A stretch of DNA of 64,000 nucleotides, from assembly GCA_043228905.1 (NCBI GenBank), contig JBHGNT010000009.1, positions 15,438,001-15,502,000 on the forward strand, read 5' to 3'. Position numbers and translations under genes: made by a program. The notes under the pieces are model-generated. The model was not told the origin of the DNA. It did no database searches and was given only the letters and a program-made list of their open reading frames with translations. The stretch comes from Azolla caroliniana. Its lineage: Eukaryota; Polypodiophyta. Each line of letters starts with the position of its first letter. Position 1 is the stretch's first letter. Below, in pieces: positions 33,489 through 45,305 of the stretch.

Positions 33489-35835
33489 CCGTAAACCTAG
33501 ATTACAAGTTTAACTAGATTTTATGTTACAAGTCTATCGGCAAGTAGCTGAGTCGGAAGAGGTATAGTATGAGTGTTGGTCAACTCTTACCTTCTGCTCC
33601 TCGTTCGACTTTTTTCTGCTCAGTCGCATGTCGTAGCCCCATCTTCGTCCTTAGTGTTCTGAAGCGTTGATCTGGGAGTGACTTGGTCAGGCAATCAACG
33701 ATGTTCACCTCGGTGTTGATCTTCCGGACTTCGAGCTTCTTCTCGGTCACGAGATCCCGGATATGATGATACTGCACCTCAATGTGCTTCGTCTTCGTAT
33801 GGTAGACAAGATTGTTGATGAGGTGTATTGCACTTTGTGAGTAGATGGTCGACGCTGGTCGGTCTATTCGGTTTGCAGTTCCGAAGTCGGCAGACAGTCC
33901 ATGTAGCCAGATCACTTCCTTCACTGCTTCCGATGCTGCTATGTACTCGGCTTCTGTGGTAGACAGAGTTGTGCACTCTTGAAGTTGCGACCTCCATGAT
34001 ATCGCCCCGCCACCATAGGTGAAGATGTAGCTTGATGTCGATTTCCGATTATCTGCATTTCTAGCATAGTCGGAATTGGTGTAGCCTTCGACTTCGGCTG
34101 AAGTGTTCAGTCTGAAAGTCAGCTGTGCATCCGTGGTTCCTTTTAGATACCTAAGGATGTGTTTGACGGCCTCCCAATGCTTCCTTCCGGGGTTAGACAT
34201 GTACTGGTTGACCACCCCTATGACATAGGCTAGGTCAGGTCGGGTCACCACCATTGCGTACATGATACTTCCTACTACCAATGCGTAGGGTACCTTTCCA
34301 TTAAGCTCTCTCTCCTTGTCCATTGCAGGAGAGTCTTTGTCTTATAGTCTAATCGACATCGAAAGCCGTGTCGGTGTTGGCTTCACATTCTCCATGTCAA
34401 AGCGCTTCAGCATCTTGCAGATGTATTCGGACTGGGAGAGTCGGAGAGTTTTGATCGTCCGATTTTGCTCTATCCTCGTGCCTAGTATGTGTTAGGCTTG
34501 TTCGAGTTCCTTCATCGCGAACTTTGCGTGGAGGCTCTGCTTCAGCTTACCGATCTTTGTGTGATTGCTTCCTGCAATCAACATGTCGTCGACGTATAGA
34601 ATTAGATAGATCCTTGACTCGTCGGCCCATTGCCGAACATACATGCATGGGTCGGAGTCTGATCTGTTGTATCCAAGCTGCCGTATGTAGGAGTCAAATT
34701 TCTGGTACCACATTCTCGGTGTTTGTTTGAGGCCATATATACTTTTCTTCAATCGACATATGAGGTGACTGTCCTCCCCCGTCCCCTTAAAGCCTGTTGG
34801 TTGAAACATGCATATGTCTTCTTCCAGATCTCTGTGCAGGAATGCCGTCTTTACGTCCATCTGCTCGAGCTCTAGGTCTTCTGTCGCCACAACTCCTAGT
34901 AGGAGTCAGAGGGTGGCCATCTTGACTATTGGTGAGAATATCTCTTCGTAGTCGACGTCGTATTCTTGTTTGAATCCCTTTGCGACAAGCCGAGCTTTGT
35001 ACTTGGGTTTCTCTGAGTCGGATACATAATTGTATCGGAAAACCCATTTGCAAGGTAGCGGCTTCCTTCTAGTTGGTAGTTCGACCAGCTCCCATGTCTG
35101 ATTCTGATGAATCGAGTCCATTTCGGATTTCATGGCTTGTACCCATGTTTCAGCATCCGGTGCGGCCATTGCTTCTTCGTAGGTGCTTGGTTCGCCTGCA
35201 TCCGTGTAGTTGACGTAGTCGAGGCCCGGTTGGTAGAATTCTATTTGCCTTTGAGCTCTATTGGTCAATCGGTATTAGTTGAACCATTTGTATCAGGAGT
35301 CTTGTTAGGTGTCCCACCCCCAGATTTTGATTTCGACCGTGTGTCTAGTTGTCCTCCCCTGTGGTTGTCGTTGACTCTTTTCTGACTTGTCTCTTGGTGA
35401 CTTTGACTTTATCGATCCTGGTCGATTCGGTTGTGTCTTTGATAACTTTGTCTTTGAGTTTGACGAGAGGACTTGTCGCCGATTCGGTGTCGGTAGGGAA
35501 GTTGGTAGCTTGTTGGACTTCGACTGTTTGTCGAGTCTTCGAATCGGCCTGGTGGGTCGGTCCTTATACGATAGTGTTGTCATCTTCGAAGGATACCTTC
35601 TTACCAACTGTTTTCTGTTGGTTCCGATGAGAGAAGATAGAGTATTCATTGAAGACTACGTCATTGCACCGGATCAATTTCCGGTTCTTAGGGTCCCATA
35701 GCTGGTAGCCGAAGTCCTCATCGGTTCCATAACCGAGAAATATGCACTTCGTTGCATGGGGTGCCAACTTCGTCCTTTTGTCCCTAGGGATGAACGCGTA
35801 GGCTTCGCATCCGAATATACGGAGCCTATCGTAGG
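33489..35835 (-). pseudogene. element A pol, 3' half (integrase C-term, RT, RNase H)
   Basis: Minus strand. Integrase C-terminus at 35835-35560 (APHATKCIFLGYGTDEDFGYQLW), linker to 35280, RT from 35268 ([31 protein letters not shown]) through 34492 (YLILYVDDMLIAG: YVDD intact), then RNase H at 34323-33580 (VPYALVVGSIMYAM, YADN-type DYARNADNRKS, TEAEYIAASEAVKEVIW, NIVDCLTKSLPD). It ends with a stop near 33580. One frame change near 34907 and stops near 34490 and 34340 break it. It continues from 41170 across element B. Confidence 0.88.
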
Positions 35836-36443
35836 TGTTGGGAATCGACGCTTCGATTCACCTTCACCGCTCGGCCACAACCGAGTAATCGCGAATCGAT
35901 GCAGCAGAAAATAGGAAATACAGAGAAAAACACGATACACAGGGATTAACGTGGAAAACCCTATACGGGAAAAACCACGGGAGTGCGAGACTCCAAACCA
36001 AACTATGCACAGAGAAATATACAATGGCGAGCTGCAAGGCAACGACCTTGAGCTCGCTTCCTTCGCCACAGGCGGCGGTATTACACAGAGGCGTCTACCT
36101 CTTCCTCTCTCGCGCTCTATCTCTCTCTCTCTCTCTCACGGCTGCTTACACTTCACTCCTCTTGAGTGGAAAAACAGAAAAATGAGAAGCAACAGTAAAA
36201 CTGTTTGCCCTAAGTCATATTTATACTTATATGACTTTGGGCCATTTACAACTATAGCCTCACGGGCCCATAGCGAACATATTCACGGATATGTCCCTGC
36301 ATCCGGATTGCTCTCCGGGTACATTCGTCATCCGGTACCGAAACCGGGGTCTTCGTCATCCGGATCCGAAACCGAAACCGGGCTTGTCGGCATTCATCTC
36401 CGATATCCGACCATCCCATCCGAAAGGGACCGAAATCCCAACA
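35836..36443 (-). repeat. 3' LTR of element B
   Basis: TGTTGGGAATCG...ATCCCAACA on plus. A (CT)n tract lies near 36118-36137. The polypurine tract (minus gtgaagggggagtt) at 36444-36457 borders it. Confidence 0.95.
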
Positions 36444-36453
36444 AACTCCCCCT

Positions 36454-39400
36454 TCACTTCGGCATGGGATGTCTCTCCAATCCGATCCTCTTCCGGCATG
36501 CTTCCAGCTTGTCGGGTGTGAGCACCTTGGTCAGCATATCCGACCCGTTCTCGTCCGTGTGGACCTTCGTCAGCACGAACTCCTTGTCTTCTATCCTTTC
36601 CCGGATCTAGTGATATCTTCGCTGGATGTGCTTCGTCCGGGAGTGATAGGCCGCATTCTTCGCAAGGTGGATTGCACTCTGACTGTCGCAGTAGAGTCGG
36701 TACTCCTCCTGTTGGATACCGAGCTCTCTAATGAAGTCCTTCATCCATATTATCTCCTTGCCGGCTTCAACAGCCGCCATGTACTCTGCCTCCGTGGTTG
36801 ACAACGCAACCGTCTTCTGCAGCCTCGACTGCCATGAAACAGCTCCCCCTGCATACGTCATCACATACCCTGATGTGGACCGGCTGGTATCTGCATCAGC
36901 CGACATATCCGAATCGGTGAAACCGTCGAGTTCGGGTTTACCGGAGCCGAATCGGAGGCACACGTTTGCCGTGCCTTTCAGGTATCGGAGTATCCACTTG
37001 GCCGCGTTCCAATGCTCTTTGCCGGGATTGCTCATGTACCGGCTCACCACTCCGACTGCATATCCTATGTCCGGTCTCGTACACACCATGGCGTACATCA
37101 AGCTCCCGACGGCTGAGGCATACGGCACTTTCATCATATCCTCCTTTTCAGCCTTTGTCTTGGGACTTTGCTTGCTGGACAGCTTGCAGTTTGCCGGGAG
37201 GGTCGATCCGACCGGTCTTGCTTCCGACATGTTGAACCGGTGAAGCACCTTCGTCACGTACTTCTCCTGTGACAGCCACAACTGCTTCTTCTTCCGGTCC
37301 CGGATGATGTGCATCCCTAGTATTTGCCTCGCCGGACCCAGGTCCTTCATTGAGAAGGTTCGGTGAAGAGCCTTCTTCAGCATCCGTATCTTGACCTGGT
37401 CCCGTCCGACGATCAACATGTCGTCCACGTACAGGAGGAGTATTAGAAAGTCTCCTCCTTCGAACTTCTTCACAAACACGCAGTGGTCGGACTGCGTTTT
37501 GAGGTACCCTTCGTCGGTCATGAAGGAGTCGAACTTCCGGTATCATTGCCGGGGAGCCTGCTTCAGTCCATAAAGGCTCTTCTTCAATCGGCATACCAGG
37601 TGCTCCTTCCCTTTCTTCTCGAATCCTTCCGGTTGCTGCATGTAGATCTCTTCATCGAGGTCACCGTGAAGGAATGCCGTCTTCACGTCCATCTGTTCTA
37701 CCTCGAGGTCCATGCTTGCCGCTATGCTCAACACCGTCCGGATGGAGGTCATCTTCACTACCGGGGCAAATATCTCGTCGAAGTCGACGCCCTTCTTCTG
37801 CTGAAACCCCTTCACCACGATCCTGGCTTTGTATCTCGGGGGGTTTCCGGCATCTCCCGGTTTCAGCTTGAACACCCACTTGTTTCGAAGTGCCCGCTTT
37901 CCTTTCGGCAACTCCACAAGTTCATATGTGTGGTTCTCATGCAGGGAATCCATCTCGTCCTGCATGGCACTCAACCACCTGCGGCTCTGGGTGTCATGTT
38001 TTGCTTCTTCAAAGCTCTCCGGCTCCCCCTCGTCGGTTAGCAGCACGTGCTCTGGTTCCGGAAATCTCCGGGGGGCCCTTCTCTCTCTTAGAGGATATCT
38101 CCGTTCCGGAGCTTCGGTAACCGGTTCTTCCGATTCTTCTTCATCCGAATCCATTTCGGGATCGGGGCCGGTTCCGGTATCATTTTCGTCTTCTTCGGCC
38201 GGTTCGGTTTCTTCACCGTCTTCGGCCGGATCCTCGAGTGCTAACCGGTCCCTTGCCGGTCGGGACTGCTCCTCGTAGAGTTTATCCTCACCGGTCGACT
38301 TGGAGCTCTTCATCTTCTTCTCCGACTCCCAGTCGGCGAGTGTCTTGTCCTCCATGAAGATGATGTCTCGACTCCTGAATATCTTCTTGTCGACCGGGTC
38401 CCATACTCGGTAGCCGAACTCGTCGTCGCCGTAACCGAGGAATATGCATGGCCGGGTCTTTGGATCTAGCTTTCCTCTCCGGTCCTTTGCCACATGCACG
38501 TATGTGAGACACCCGAACACCTTCAGATGCCGGTAGGACACTTCCCTACCGGTCCACACTCTCTGCGGCGTGTCTCCGTCCAAAGGTACTGAGGGTGATC
38601 TGTTTATCACATATGTCGCCGTCGACATTGCCTCAGCCCAAAACCCCTTGGGTAATTTCGCATGCGCCAGCATACTCCGGACCCTCTCCATTATGGTCCG
38701 GTTCATCCTCTCGGCCAGCCCGTTCAGTTCCGGCGTCTTCGGCACAGTAAACTCGAGCCGTATTCCCTTCGAGCGACAGTACTCCTGGAACTGCCCCCGG
38801 TATTCCCCTCCGTTATCCGCTCGTATCGCTTTCAGCTTCTTGCCGGATTCCCTTTCCACTCTCGCGTGGAGTTCTTTGAAGACGCACAACACTTGGTCCT
38901 TTGTCTTGAACGGTGCCGTCCACAGCTTCCGGCTGTGGTCATCAATGAATGTTACGAAGTACTGGGCTCCGCCATGTGACTTCGTTTCTACCTGACACAC
39001 GTCGGTGTGCACCAACTCCAATGGTGCGCTACGTCTCGTCGGTGGCCTTGAGTGGAAGGAGGTTCGGTTCTGCTTACCGGCCAGGCAGTCGGTGCACTTG
39101 TCCAGGTGCACATGCTTCACTGGAATAAGGTTGTCTTCTGCAAGCCTCTTCATCCCCTTCTCACTCATGTGGCACAATCTTTTGTGCCACAGCTCACCGG
39201 CAGTGTCGGCTGCCACATTCAGCTCTTCCGGACATAACCGGGCATTCATCAGGTACAGTGTGTTGACCTTCCGGGCCCGAGCCACTATCAAGCTCCCCTT
39301 GCTGAACTTCATGACACCGTTCCGGATGCTACCCGTGTAGCCTTCATCATCTAGCCTCCCGGCCGAAATCAGGTTCAGTCGGACCTCCGGAACGTGTCGG

Positions 39401-40536
39401 ACATTCTTCAGCAGCATTTTGCATCCGGTCGGGGTTGTCAACCACACGTCTCCTATGCCGGCAATCCGGCACGTACCTTCGTTTCCCATCCGAACACAGC
39501 CATGCTCGCCGGCTGTGTATGATGAGAAGTATCTTCTCTCCGGGGTCAGATGGAACGATGCTCCGGAATCGACCACCCAGGTCGTCTCATCGCCGACAAT
39601 GTTTAGTTCACCTTCTTCGGTGATGAGCATGATCTCCTCTTCACTTGCCGCGAGTGCCGTCGTTCCTTTCCGGTCCTGTCCTCGCCGATCCGAACCATTC
39701 CGGTCCGTGGCTCCCCGGTATGCACCGTTTCTCTCCGGTGACTTCTTCGAATCGGTGTTGTCGGTTCCATTGTCCTTTCGGTAATGCCGACAATTCTTTC
39801 GGAAGTGCCCCGGCTTCCCACAGTGGAAGCATGTGGGCCTTCCTCTTGACTGCGACCGGGTCCCCGACTTCTCCCGTCTTTGCGGACTCCGGTTCCATTG
39901 TCTTCCCCGATTCGATTTGGTAAACAACATCTTCGGGTCGGAGGCCGGTTCCTTATCTCTCCGACGCGCTTCTTCGTTCAAAATACTTGTCTTTACCGTT
40001 TGTAGGGACAAGTTATCTTCGGTGCAGGAGGTGCTGAGAGTTACCACCAAGTTTTCCCAGCTTTCCGGCAATGTACACATCAGAATGATGGCTTGCATTG
40101 CATCCTCCAGCGGGAACTTGATCGCCGCAAGCTGGTTCACGAATCCCATGAACGTGCTTACGTGTTCCACCATACTCTCGCCGTCCCGGTACTTGAGATT
40201 CACAATCTTCCTCATCAGGGAGGTCCGGTTCAGCGCATTCTTCCTCTCGTAGAGGCCCGACAGCTTCTTCCACATCTCATATGCGTTGGTGTCGTTCGCC
40301 ACATGTTGTAGGACGCTTACATCGACATATTGTCGGATCGTCGCTACGGCTTTCTGGTTCAGGAGCTTCCACTCCGACTCAAGTACCCCCTTCGGTATTT
40401 CCGACCTGTCAATCGGTTCGTACAGGTCCCGAACAATCAGAAGATCTTCCATCTTGATCTTCCAGTCGGCGTAGTTCTGCGCATTCAGCACCATCATCCC
40501 CGGCTGCCCGCTGCCGCCGCCTTCCATTTTCTGCAA
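36454..40536 (-). pseudogene. copia gag-pol polyprotein, element B
   Basis: One frame of 1360 codons from the ATG at 40536 to a TGA at 36454. Domains in order: gag (residues 10-200), zinc knuckle CFHCGKPGHFRKNC (236-249), protease VVDSGASFHLTP (about 321-332), pre-integrase His-Cys region (about 450-484), integrase core with D (HTDVC, ~511), D (ADNGGEY, ~574) and E (LAERMN, ~609), integrase C-terminus (CIFLGYGDDEFGY, ~710), RT with YVDDML (~1036), and RNase H (TEAEYMAAVEAGKEIIW). Two codons are stops where relatives have Trp: TGA at 37543-37545 (QAPRQ-stop-YRKF) and TAG at 36607-36609 (RRYH-stop-IR). Both are single G-to-A changes on the coding strand, as methylcytosine deamination would give. 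Otherwise complete. It copies its own RNA into DNA and integrates it (family role). Confidence 0.95.
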
Positions 40537-40541
40537 CAGTC

Positions 40542-41164
40542 GCTCTGATACCAGTTTGTTGGGAATCGACGCTTCGATTCACCTTCACCGCTCGGCCACA
40601 ACCGAGTAATCGCGAATCGATGCAGCAGAAAATAGGAAATACAGAGAAAAACACGATACACAGGGATTAACGTGGAAAACCCTATACGGGAAAAACCACG
40701 GGAGTGCGAGACTCCAAACCAAACTATGCACAGAGAAATATACAATGGCGAGCTGCAAGGCAACGACCTTGAGCTCGCTTCCTTCGCCACAGGCGGCGGT
40801 ATTACACAGAGGCGTCTACCTCTTCCTCTCTCGCGCTCTATCTCTCTCTCTCTCTCTCACGGCTGCTTACACTTCACTCCTCTTGAGTGGAAAAACAGAA
40901 AAATGAGAAGCAACAGTAAAACTGTTTGCCCTAAGTCATATTTATACTTATATGACTTTGGGCCATTTACAACTATAGCCTCACGGGCCCATAGCGAACA
41001 TATTCACGGATATGTCCCTGCATCCGGATCGCTCTCCGGGTACATTCGTCATCCGGTACCGAAACCGGGGTCTTCGTCATCCGGATCCGAAACCGAAACC
41101 GGGCTTGTCGGCATTCATCTCCGATATCCGACCATCCCATCCGAAAGGGACCGAAATCCCAACA
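40542..41164 (-). repeat. primer binding site and 5' LTR of element B
   Basis: LTR 40557-41164 (608 bp). The primer site is at 40542-40553 (minus TGGTATCAGAGC), complementary to the 3' end of initiator-Met tRNA, three bases inside the LTR. Confidence 0.95.
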
Positions 41165-41169
41165 GTAGG

Positions 41170-43271
41170 TCGGCTGTTTGTATGACCATAGTGCTTGTTG
41201 CACTTCGAGCCCGATTGCTCTTGACGGTGCTAGATTTATCAAGTACACTGTCGTCTACAATGCCTCAGCCCAGAATTCCAGCTTCAGTTCGGCTTGTTGG
41301 AGCATTGCCATCACCCTCTCCTGGATCGTCCTAATGACCCATTCTGCCACTTCATTTTGCATGGGTGTGTAGGGAACGGTCTTTTGGTGTCAGATCCCTT
41401 TTCCAGATAGGTACAGTTTGAAGGCTCTGGAGGTGTACTCACCTCCATTATCGGATCGGAGTGTTTTCACTCTGTATCCCGACCGGTTCACAACTTCAGA
41501 TATCCATCGAGTGAAGACCTCGAGCACTTCATCTTTGGACTTGCTGGGGTATGCCCAAACTTTCCGTGTACAGTCATCTATGAATGTGATGAAGTACCGG
41601 GAGCCTCCTAGTGATTGCTTTGGCATGGGCCCACATATGTATGGGTGCACGAGCTCTAGGGGTTGTCGTATCGTCTCGTAGTGGAGAGAGTGCGGACTTT
41701 GGGTCTGTTTCCCATATCGACAATGCTCGCAGAAGTCCGTCTTTGCTTGGAGTTTCAGAATGTAGCCGACCGACATCAACCAATCAAGTTCGGCTTGAGA
41801 CATGTGGCCAAGTCGGCCATGCCATAAGTTCAGTTCGGTTTTCTCGACTACGTTGACGGCCCCTTCAGGGTTGATCGCCATCAATGGGTATAGATTATTA
41901 TACTTTTACCCACTACCAATTTTGAGGTTTCCTCGGCTGATCACCCATGTCGACTCTACAGTGTAGAGTCGTTCAATACCCATCTTCGGTTAACATGCCA
42001 ATGGAGACCAGACTCCTCTTTAGATTGGGTACGTACCGAACTTAGTGCAGAGTTATTGTGTTGCCATTTGGCAATCTGATGGGAACCTCTCTGGTTCTGA
42101 CTATCTTGCACTCCTACCCGTTTCCCAATCGAACTGTGTTGCTAGCGTTGACTGAATAGTTCGAGAACCATTCAATGTTGGGGGTCACATGAAATGTGAC
42201 GCCAGAGTCTCATAGCCATGTGTGTGCAACTTGTGCACTGTAGAGAACTTCTCCGATCATTGAGTCCTCTAAGGAGAGGATTTCTCCAGATCGGGTGTTG
42301 GCATCGTTGATTTGGTTGCCGACTGGAGAGTGGTCTGAGTCGGAACGTCCCCGATTCCACTCGGATCACCGACTGCTCTCTTTTCTTTTTAATGACTAGC
42401 AATCGGAAACATTGTGGCCAACTTTCCTATAGTGTGTGCAGTACTTGCTTGATCGGCCCGTTTTCGACTTTGACCGTTGTCGGTCTCCCCTTGTTTTCGA
42501 TCGGCTGTAGTGTTGACCGGTTCTGTCGTCTTGTTCTTTCGTTTGATTCTGTTGATCGAACGACTCGGTTCAGTGATGGGCTTCTGCCAACTCATCAATG
42601 GTAAGTCCCATCTATTTTCGCCTGATGTCCTCTATTAGGACTTGGCCGATTGTTTCGTCCAAGTTTAGAATCGGTCGGCTCTTGGCGTATGTTGTGAAGA
42701 ATACCTCCCAACTTGCCGACAAGCTCAATAGGAGGGCAAGGGCTTTCACTTCTTCTTCGAAGTTGATCCCTTGTGACGAGAGCTCAGAGAACACTCGGCT
42801 GAAAGTGTTGATGTGGGAGGTTGCCGATCAGTCTCTCTCATCTTCATGTTGAACAATTGTTTGATCAAAATTAGTTTCGAAGATGAGGACTTCTTTTCAT
42901 AAACGACTTGTAGCTTCTCCCACAGTGAGAACGTTGTCTCTTTCGCCATGTTGAAATAGAAATTTTCGGCTAGATGCATTCGGATGGTGGAGCGTGCGAT
43001 TTCATCCGTTGATCTCCACTCCTCGGCTGTCATTGAAGGAAGTTTTTCGCTGTGCCGAATGGCTTCAACCTGTCTTTCAATTATCAGCACATCCTATATC
43101 ATCTCCTTCCACAAGGGAAAGTTTTTGCTGTCAAATTTTCTGATTTCAACTCCTGTTCCGGATGTTGAAGCCATATTTTGTTTGCGAACTTGAGATTTCT
43201 GACCTGGTCTTGTCTTTCAGCTTCTTCTATTGTCTGTTGCCGCCGAACATCAGAGATTCGCTCTGATACCA
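41170..43271 (-). pseudogene. element A gag, protease, integrase core
   Basis: Minus strand. The primer site is at 43260-43271. Gag runs 43170-42600 (LPSMTAEEWRSTDEIARST, SLWEKLQVVYEKK, then frame change, SSQGINFEEEVKALALL). A zinc-finger-like stretch (YCTHYRKVGHN) is near 42430. Protease is near 42200 (SGVTFHVTPNIEWF). The pre-integrase region and integrase core span 41884-41390 (NLWHGRLGHMSQAELDW, LELVHPYICGPMP, ITFIDDCTRKVW, LRSDNGGEY). After a stop they continue to 41170 (LEFWAEAL, VYLINLAPSRAI), where B interrupts. Several stops. Confidence 0.88.
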
Positions 43272-43273
43272 GT

Positions 43274-43385
43274 TGTCGGTATATATGTATGTGTATATAT
43301 ATGTATACGTATGTGGAAAAGTTTGAGGACCTATTTTCTTATGCTCGGAAAACAACACACACAGAAAATACAATGAATCGAGACT
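43274..43385 (-). repeat. truncated 5' LTR of element A
   Basis: 112 bp matching the start of the LTR at 28867 (TGTCGGTATATATG...). The match stops at gagactt, and copia pre-integrase sequence of another copy follows at once. Confidence 0.85.
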
Positions 43386-44740
43386 TGTTCAGAAGGATGT
43401 TCGATTACCTTTGGAATGAGTTTATCCTCGGGAAGCTTCCGCATCCCCTTTTGGCTCATGTGGCACAACCTCCTGTGCCACAGTTCACCGGCTATTTCGG
43501 CTGCCACATTCACTTCCCCATGGCATAATCAAGCATTGATTATGTAAAGTGTGTTGGTTTTCCGTGCTCGAGCCATGATTAGGCTCCCCTTGCAGAAAGT
43601 CATGATACCATTCCGGATGCTACTCGTGTAGCCTTCATCATCTAGGTGACCGACTGATATTAGGTTCAATCGAACCTCTGGAACATGGTGAACATCTCTC
43701 AGCACGAGTCTGCGGCCAGTTGAGGTCACCAAACACACGTCTCCAATGACGACGATTCGGCATGCTCCTTCATTTCCCATCTTTACATATCTAGGATCAT
43801 CAACCCTGTACGATGAGAAGCATTTCTGGTAAGGGGTTAGGTGAAATGATGCACCCGAATTGATCACCCATGTCGATTCATCGCCGACAAGGTTCACTAC
43901 GTTCTGCTCGCTAATGAGCAGCAACTCCTCCTCACTTGTCGCGATTGCCGAGGTGTTCCTGCTTTCCAAAAAATTTTCAGTTGCACACCATTGGCTCCCC
44001 CTTTTTCCTTTCGGAAATGTCGGCAATTCTTTTGAAAGTGCCCCGGCTTCCCGCAATAGAAGTATGTGGGCCTTCCTCTCGACTTCCACCTTGTCCTAGA
44101 TTTGTCCTAGTTTTTGGGACTCTGATACCGGCCTCTTCCCCGGTTGTGGTCATCTTCCGTAACCAAGGCCTTCGGATCGGTTCTGGACTCCCAGTACTTT
44201 CGGTGAGCTTCTTCATCTAGCAAGCTTGATTCGACTCTTGCTAGGGACAACTGTTTTCCTTCCGGCCCGGCATTGCCCAACGTGACAACTAGCATCTCCC
44301 AACTACCCGGGAGGGAGCAGGAGTAATGCGAGTACCTCATCGGTGAGAGGTACTTCCAACGAGGTTGCCTGGTTTATCAGTCCCTGGAAGGTATTTATGT
44401 GCTCCACCATACCAGAGCCGTCTTGGTACCGGAGCCTCACTAGCTTTCGGAATACCGAAACCCGATTAACAACATTCTTGTTCTGTAACATGATGTCGAT
44501 CTTCTCCCAAAGTTCATGAGCCTTACTTTCTTCATTGAAATTGTTGTTTAGGCTCATGTCGATGAAGCACCGGATGTATGTCGTCGTCTTCATGTGCATC
44601 ACCTCCCACACTGTGGCGTCGATCTTTAACCACTAGCATATCCCTCATCTTCGACTTCCACACTCAGGAGTTGGCGCCGGTGAGCTTGAACATGCTGCCG
44701 AATGATTCTTCCATTTCTTGTGTTGTTCGCTCTGATACCA
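43386..44740 (-). pseudogene. copia gag, protease, pre-integrase fragment (M)
   Basis: Minus strand. Primer site at 44729-44740 (TGGTATCAGAGC), then a start MEESFGSMF and gag (44611-44107; LSLNN-type MSLNNNFNEESKAHELW, MVEHINTFQGLINQA, PPGSWEMLVVTL) with one frame change near 44340 and a stop near 44107. The 44089-43529 frame has protease INSGASFHLTP and the region after it (HHVPEVRLNLISVG). Pre-integrase (ELWHRRLCHMSQKGM) is at 43513-43390. It is cut at 43386 by the truncated element A LTR. It belongs to the B-like group but is distinct from B. Confidence 0.85.
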
Positions 44741-44743
44741 CTT

Positions 44744-45305
44744 TGTTGAGAATCGTGACCAGCCACAACCGACTGCTTGTTTGGATGTACGGGTGCAGGG
44801 AATGTAAAATAGAATGCACTCAGACAGAGTACGAAAATAGAAATAGCGCAAGAGATAGAAACACACGATTTTAACGTGGAAACCCGAAATGGGAAAAACC
44901 ACGGGGGTCCACAAACCCCAAGAAACCGAATCACTATGCTAAAAAAGGAAGGAGTACAACTAGAAGCTCCGAGGCAACCACCTCGAGATTGAACTTCGTC
45001 AACAGACAACTATGGAGTTACACATGCTCTCACTCTCACTCACTTATTGTTACATAGTTACAGAGGCAACGACCTTCTAAGTAACCATTTTTAACAACAT
45101 CTCATCATCATACTAACATTATGATTGCCCTAAGTACTTATACTAGTACACCTTTTGGGTTATTTACAAGTGTGGCCCATAAGGGCATATTTAGACTATT
45201 TAGTCTTCTGAGTTGGTTGTCTACACAATTTTGGTTTCGGCCTCAGCTGAGTTTCACATCAACTCGGCTCTTCTCCTCCCATCTGGAGGGACCCGTTTCC
45301 TAACA
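44744..45305 (-). repeat. 5' LTR of copia fragment M
   Basis: TGTTGAGAATCG...TTTCCTAACA on plus, 562 bp. The minus start TGTTAGGAAACGGG resembles the solo LTRs at 29827 and 60151, and its other end resembles 28165-28730. Confidence 0.84.

Larger units (their letters stand above)
35836..41164 (-). mobile_element. near-intact Ty1/copia element B
   Basis: 5329 bp with two 608-bp LTRs that differ at one base (36316 region T, 41030 region C). The target duplication is GTAGG (35831-35835 and 41165-41169), lying within element A integrase. Primer site, gag-pol, and polypurine tract are all present on the minus strand. Only two nonsense codons interrupt the single 1360-codon frame. It is the youngest and most complete element in the window. 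Related older copies: 3197-5354, 5440-7100, 22268-23213, 27076-28164, 43386-44740 and 59000-62254. Confidence 0.96.
28867..43385 (-). mobile_element. Ty1/copia element A, host of nested insertions
   Basis: Minus-strand copia. 3' LTR 28867-29169, polypurine tract, then pol and gag in two blocks (33489-35835 and 41170-43257), and a partial 5' LTR at 43274-43385. Element D (29233-33488) lies in its 3' untranslated part, and element B (35836-41164) splits integrase. Removing these leaves about 4.9 kb, a normal copia length. The 5' LTR has only 112 of about 303 bp and joins an unrelated copia piece at 43386, so the far end was lost. Confidence 0.88.

Noticed and set aside
37543-37545. Recoding of TGA as selenocysteine or readthrough in element B
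   Set aside because: The relatives have Trp here, and the second stop (36607) is also at a Trp codon; two simple G-to-A mutations explain both.
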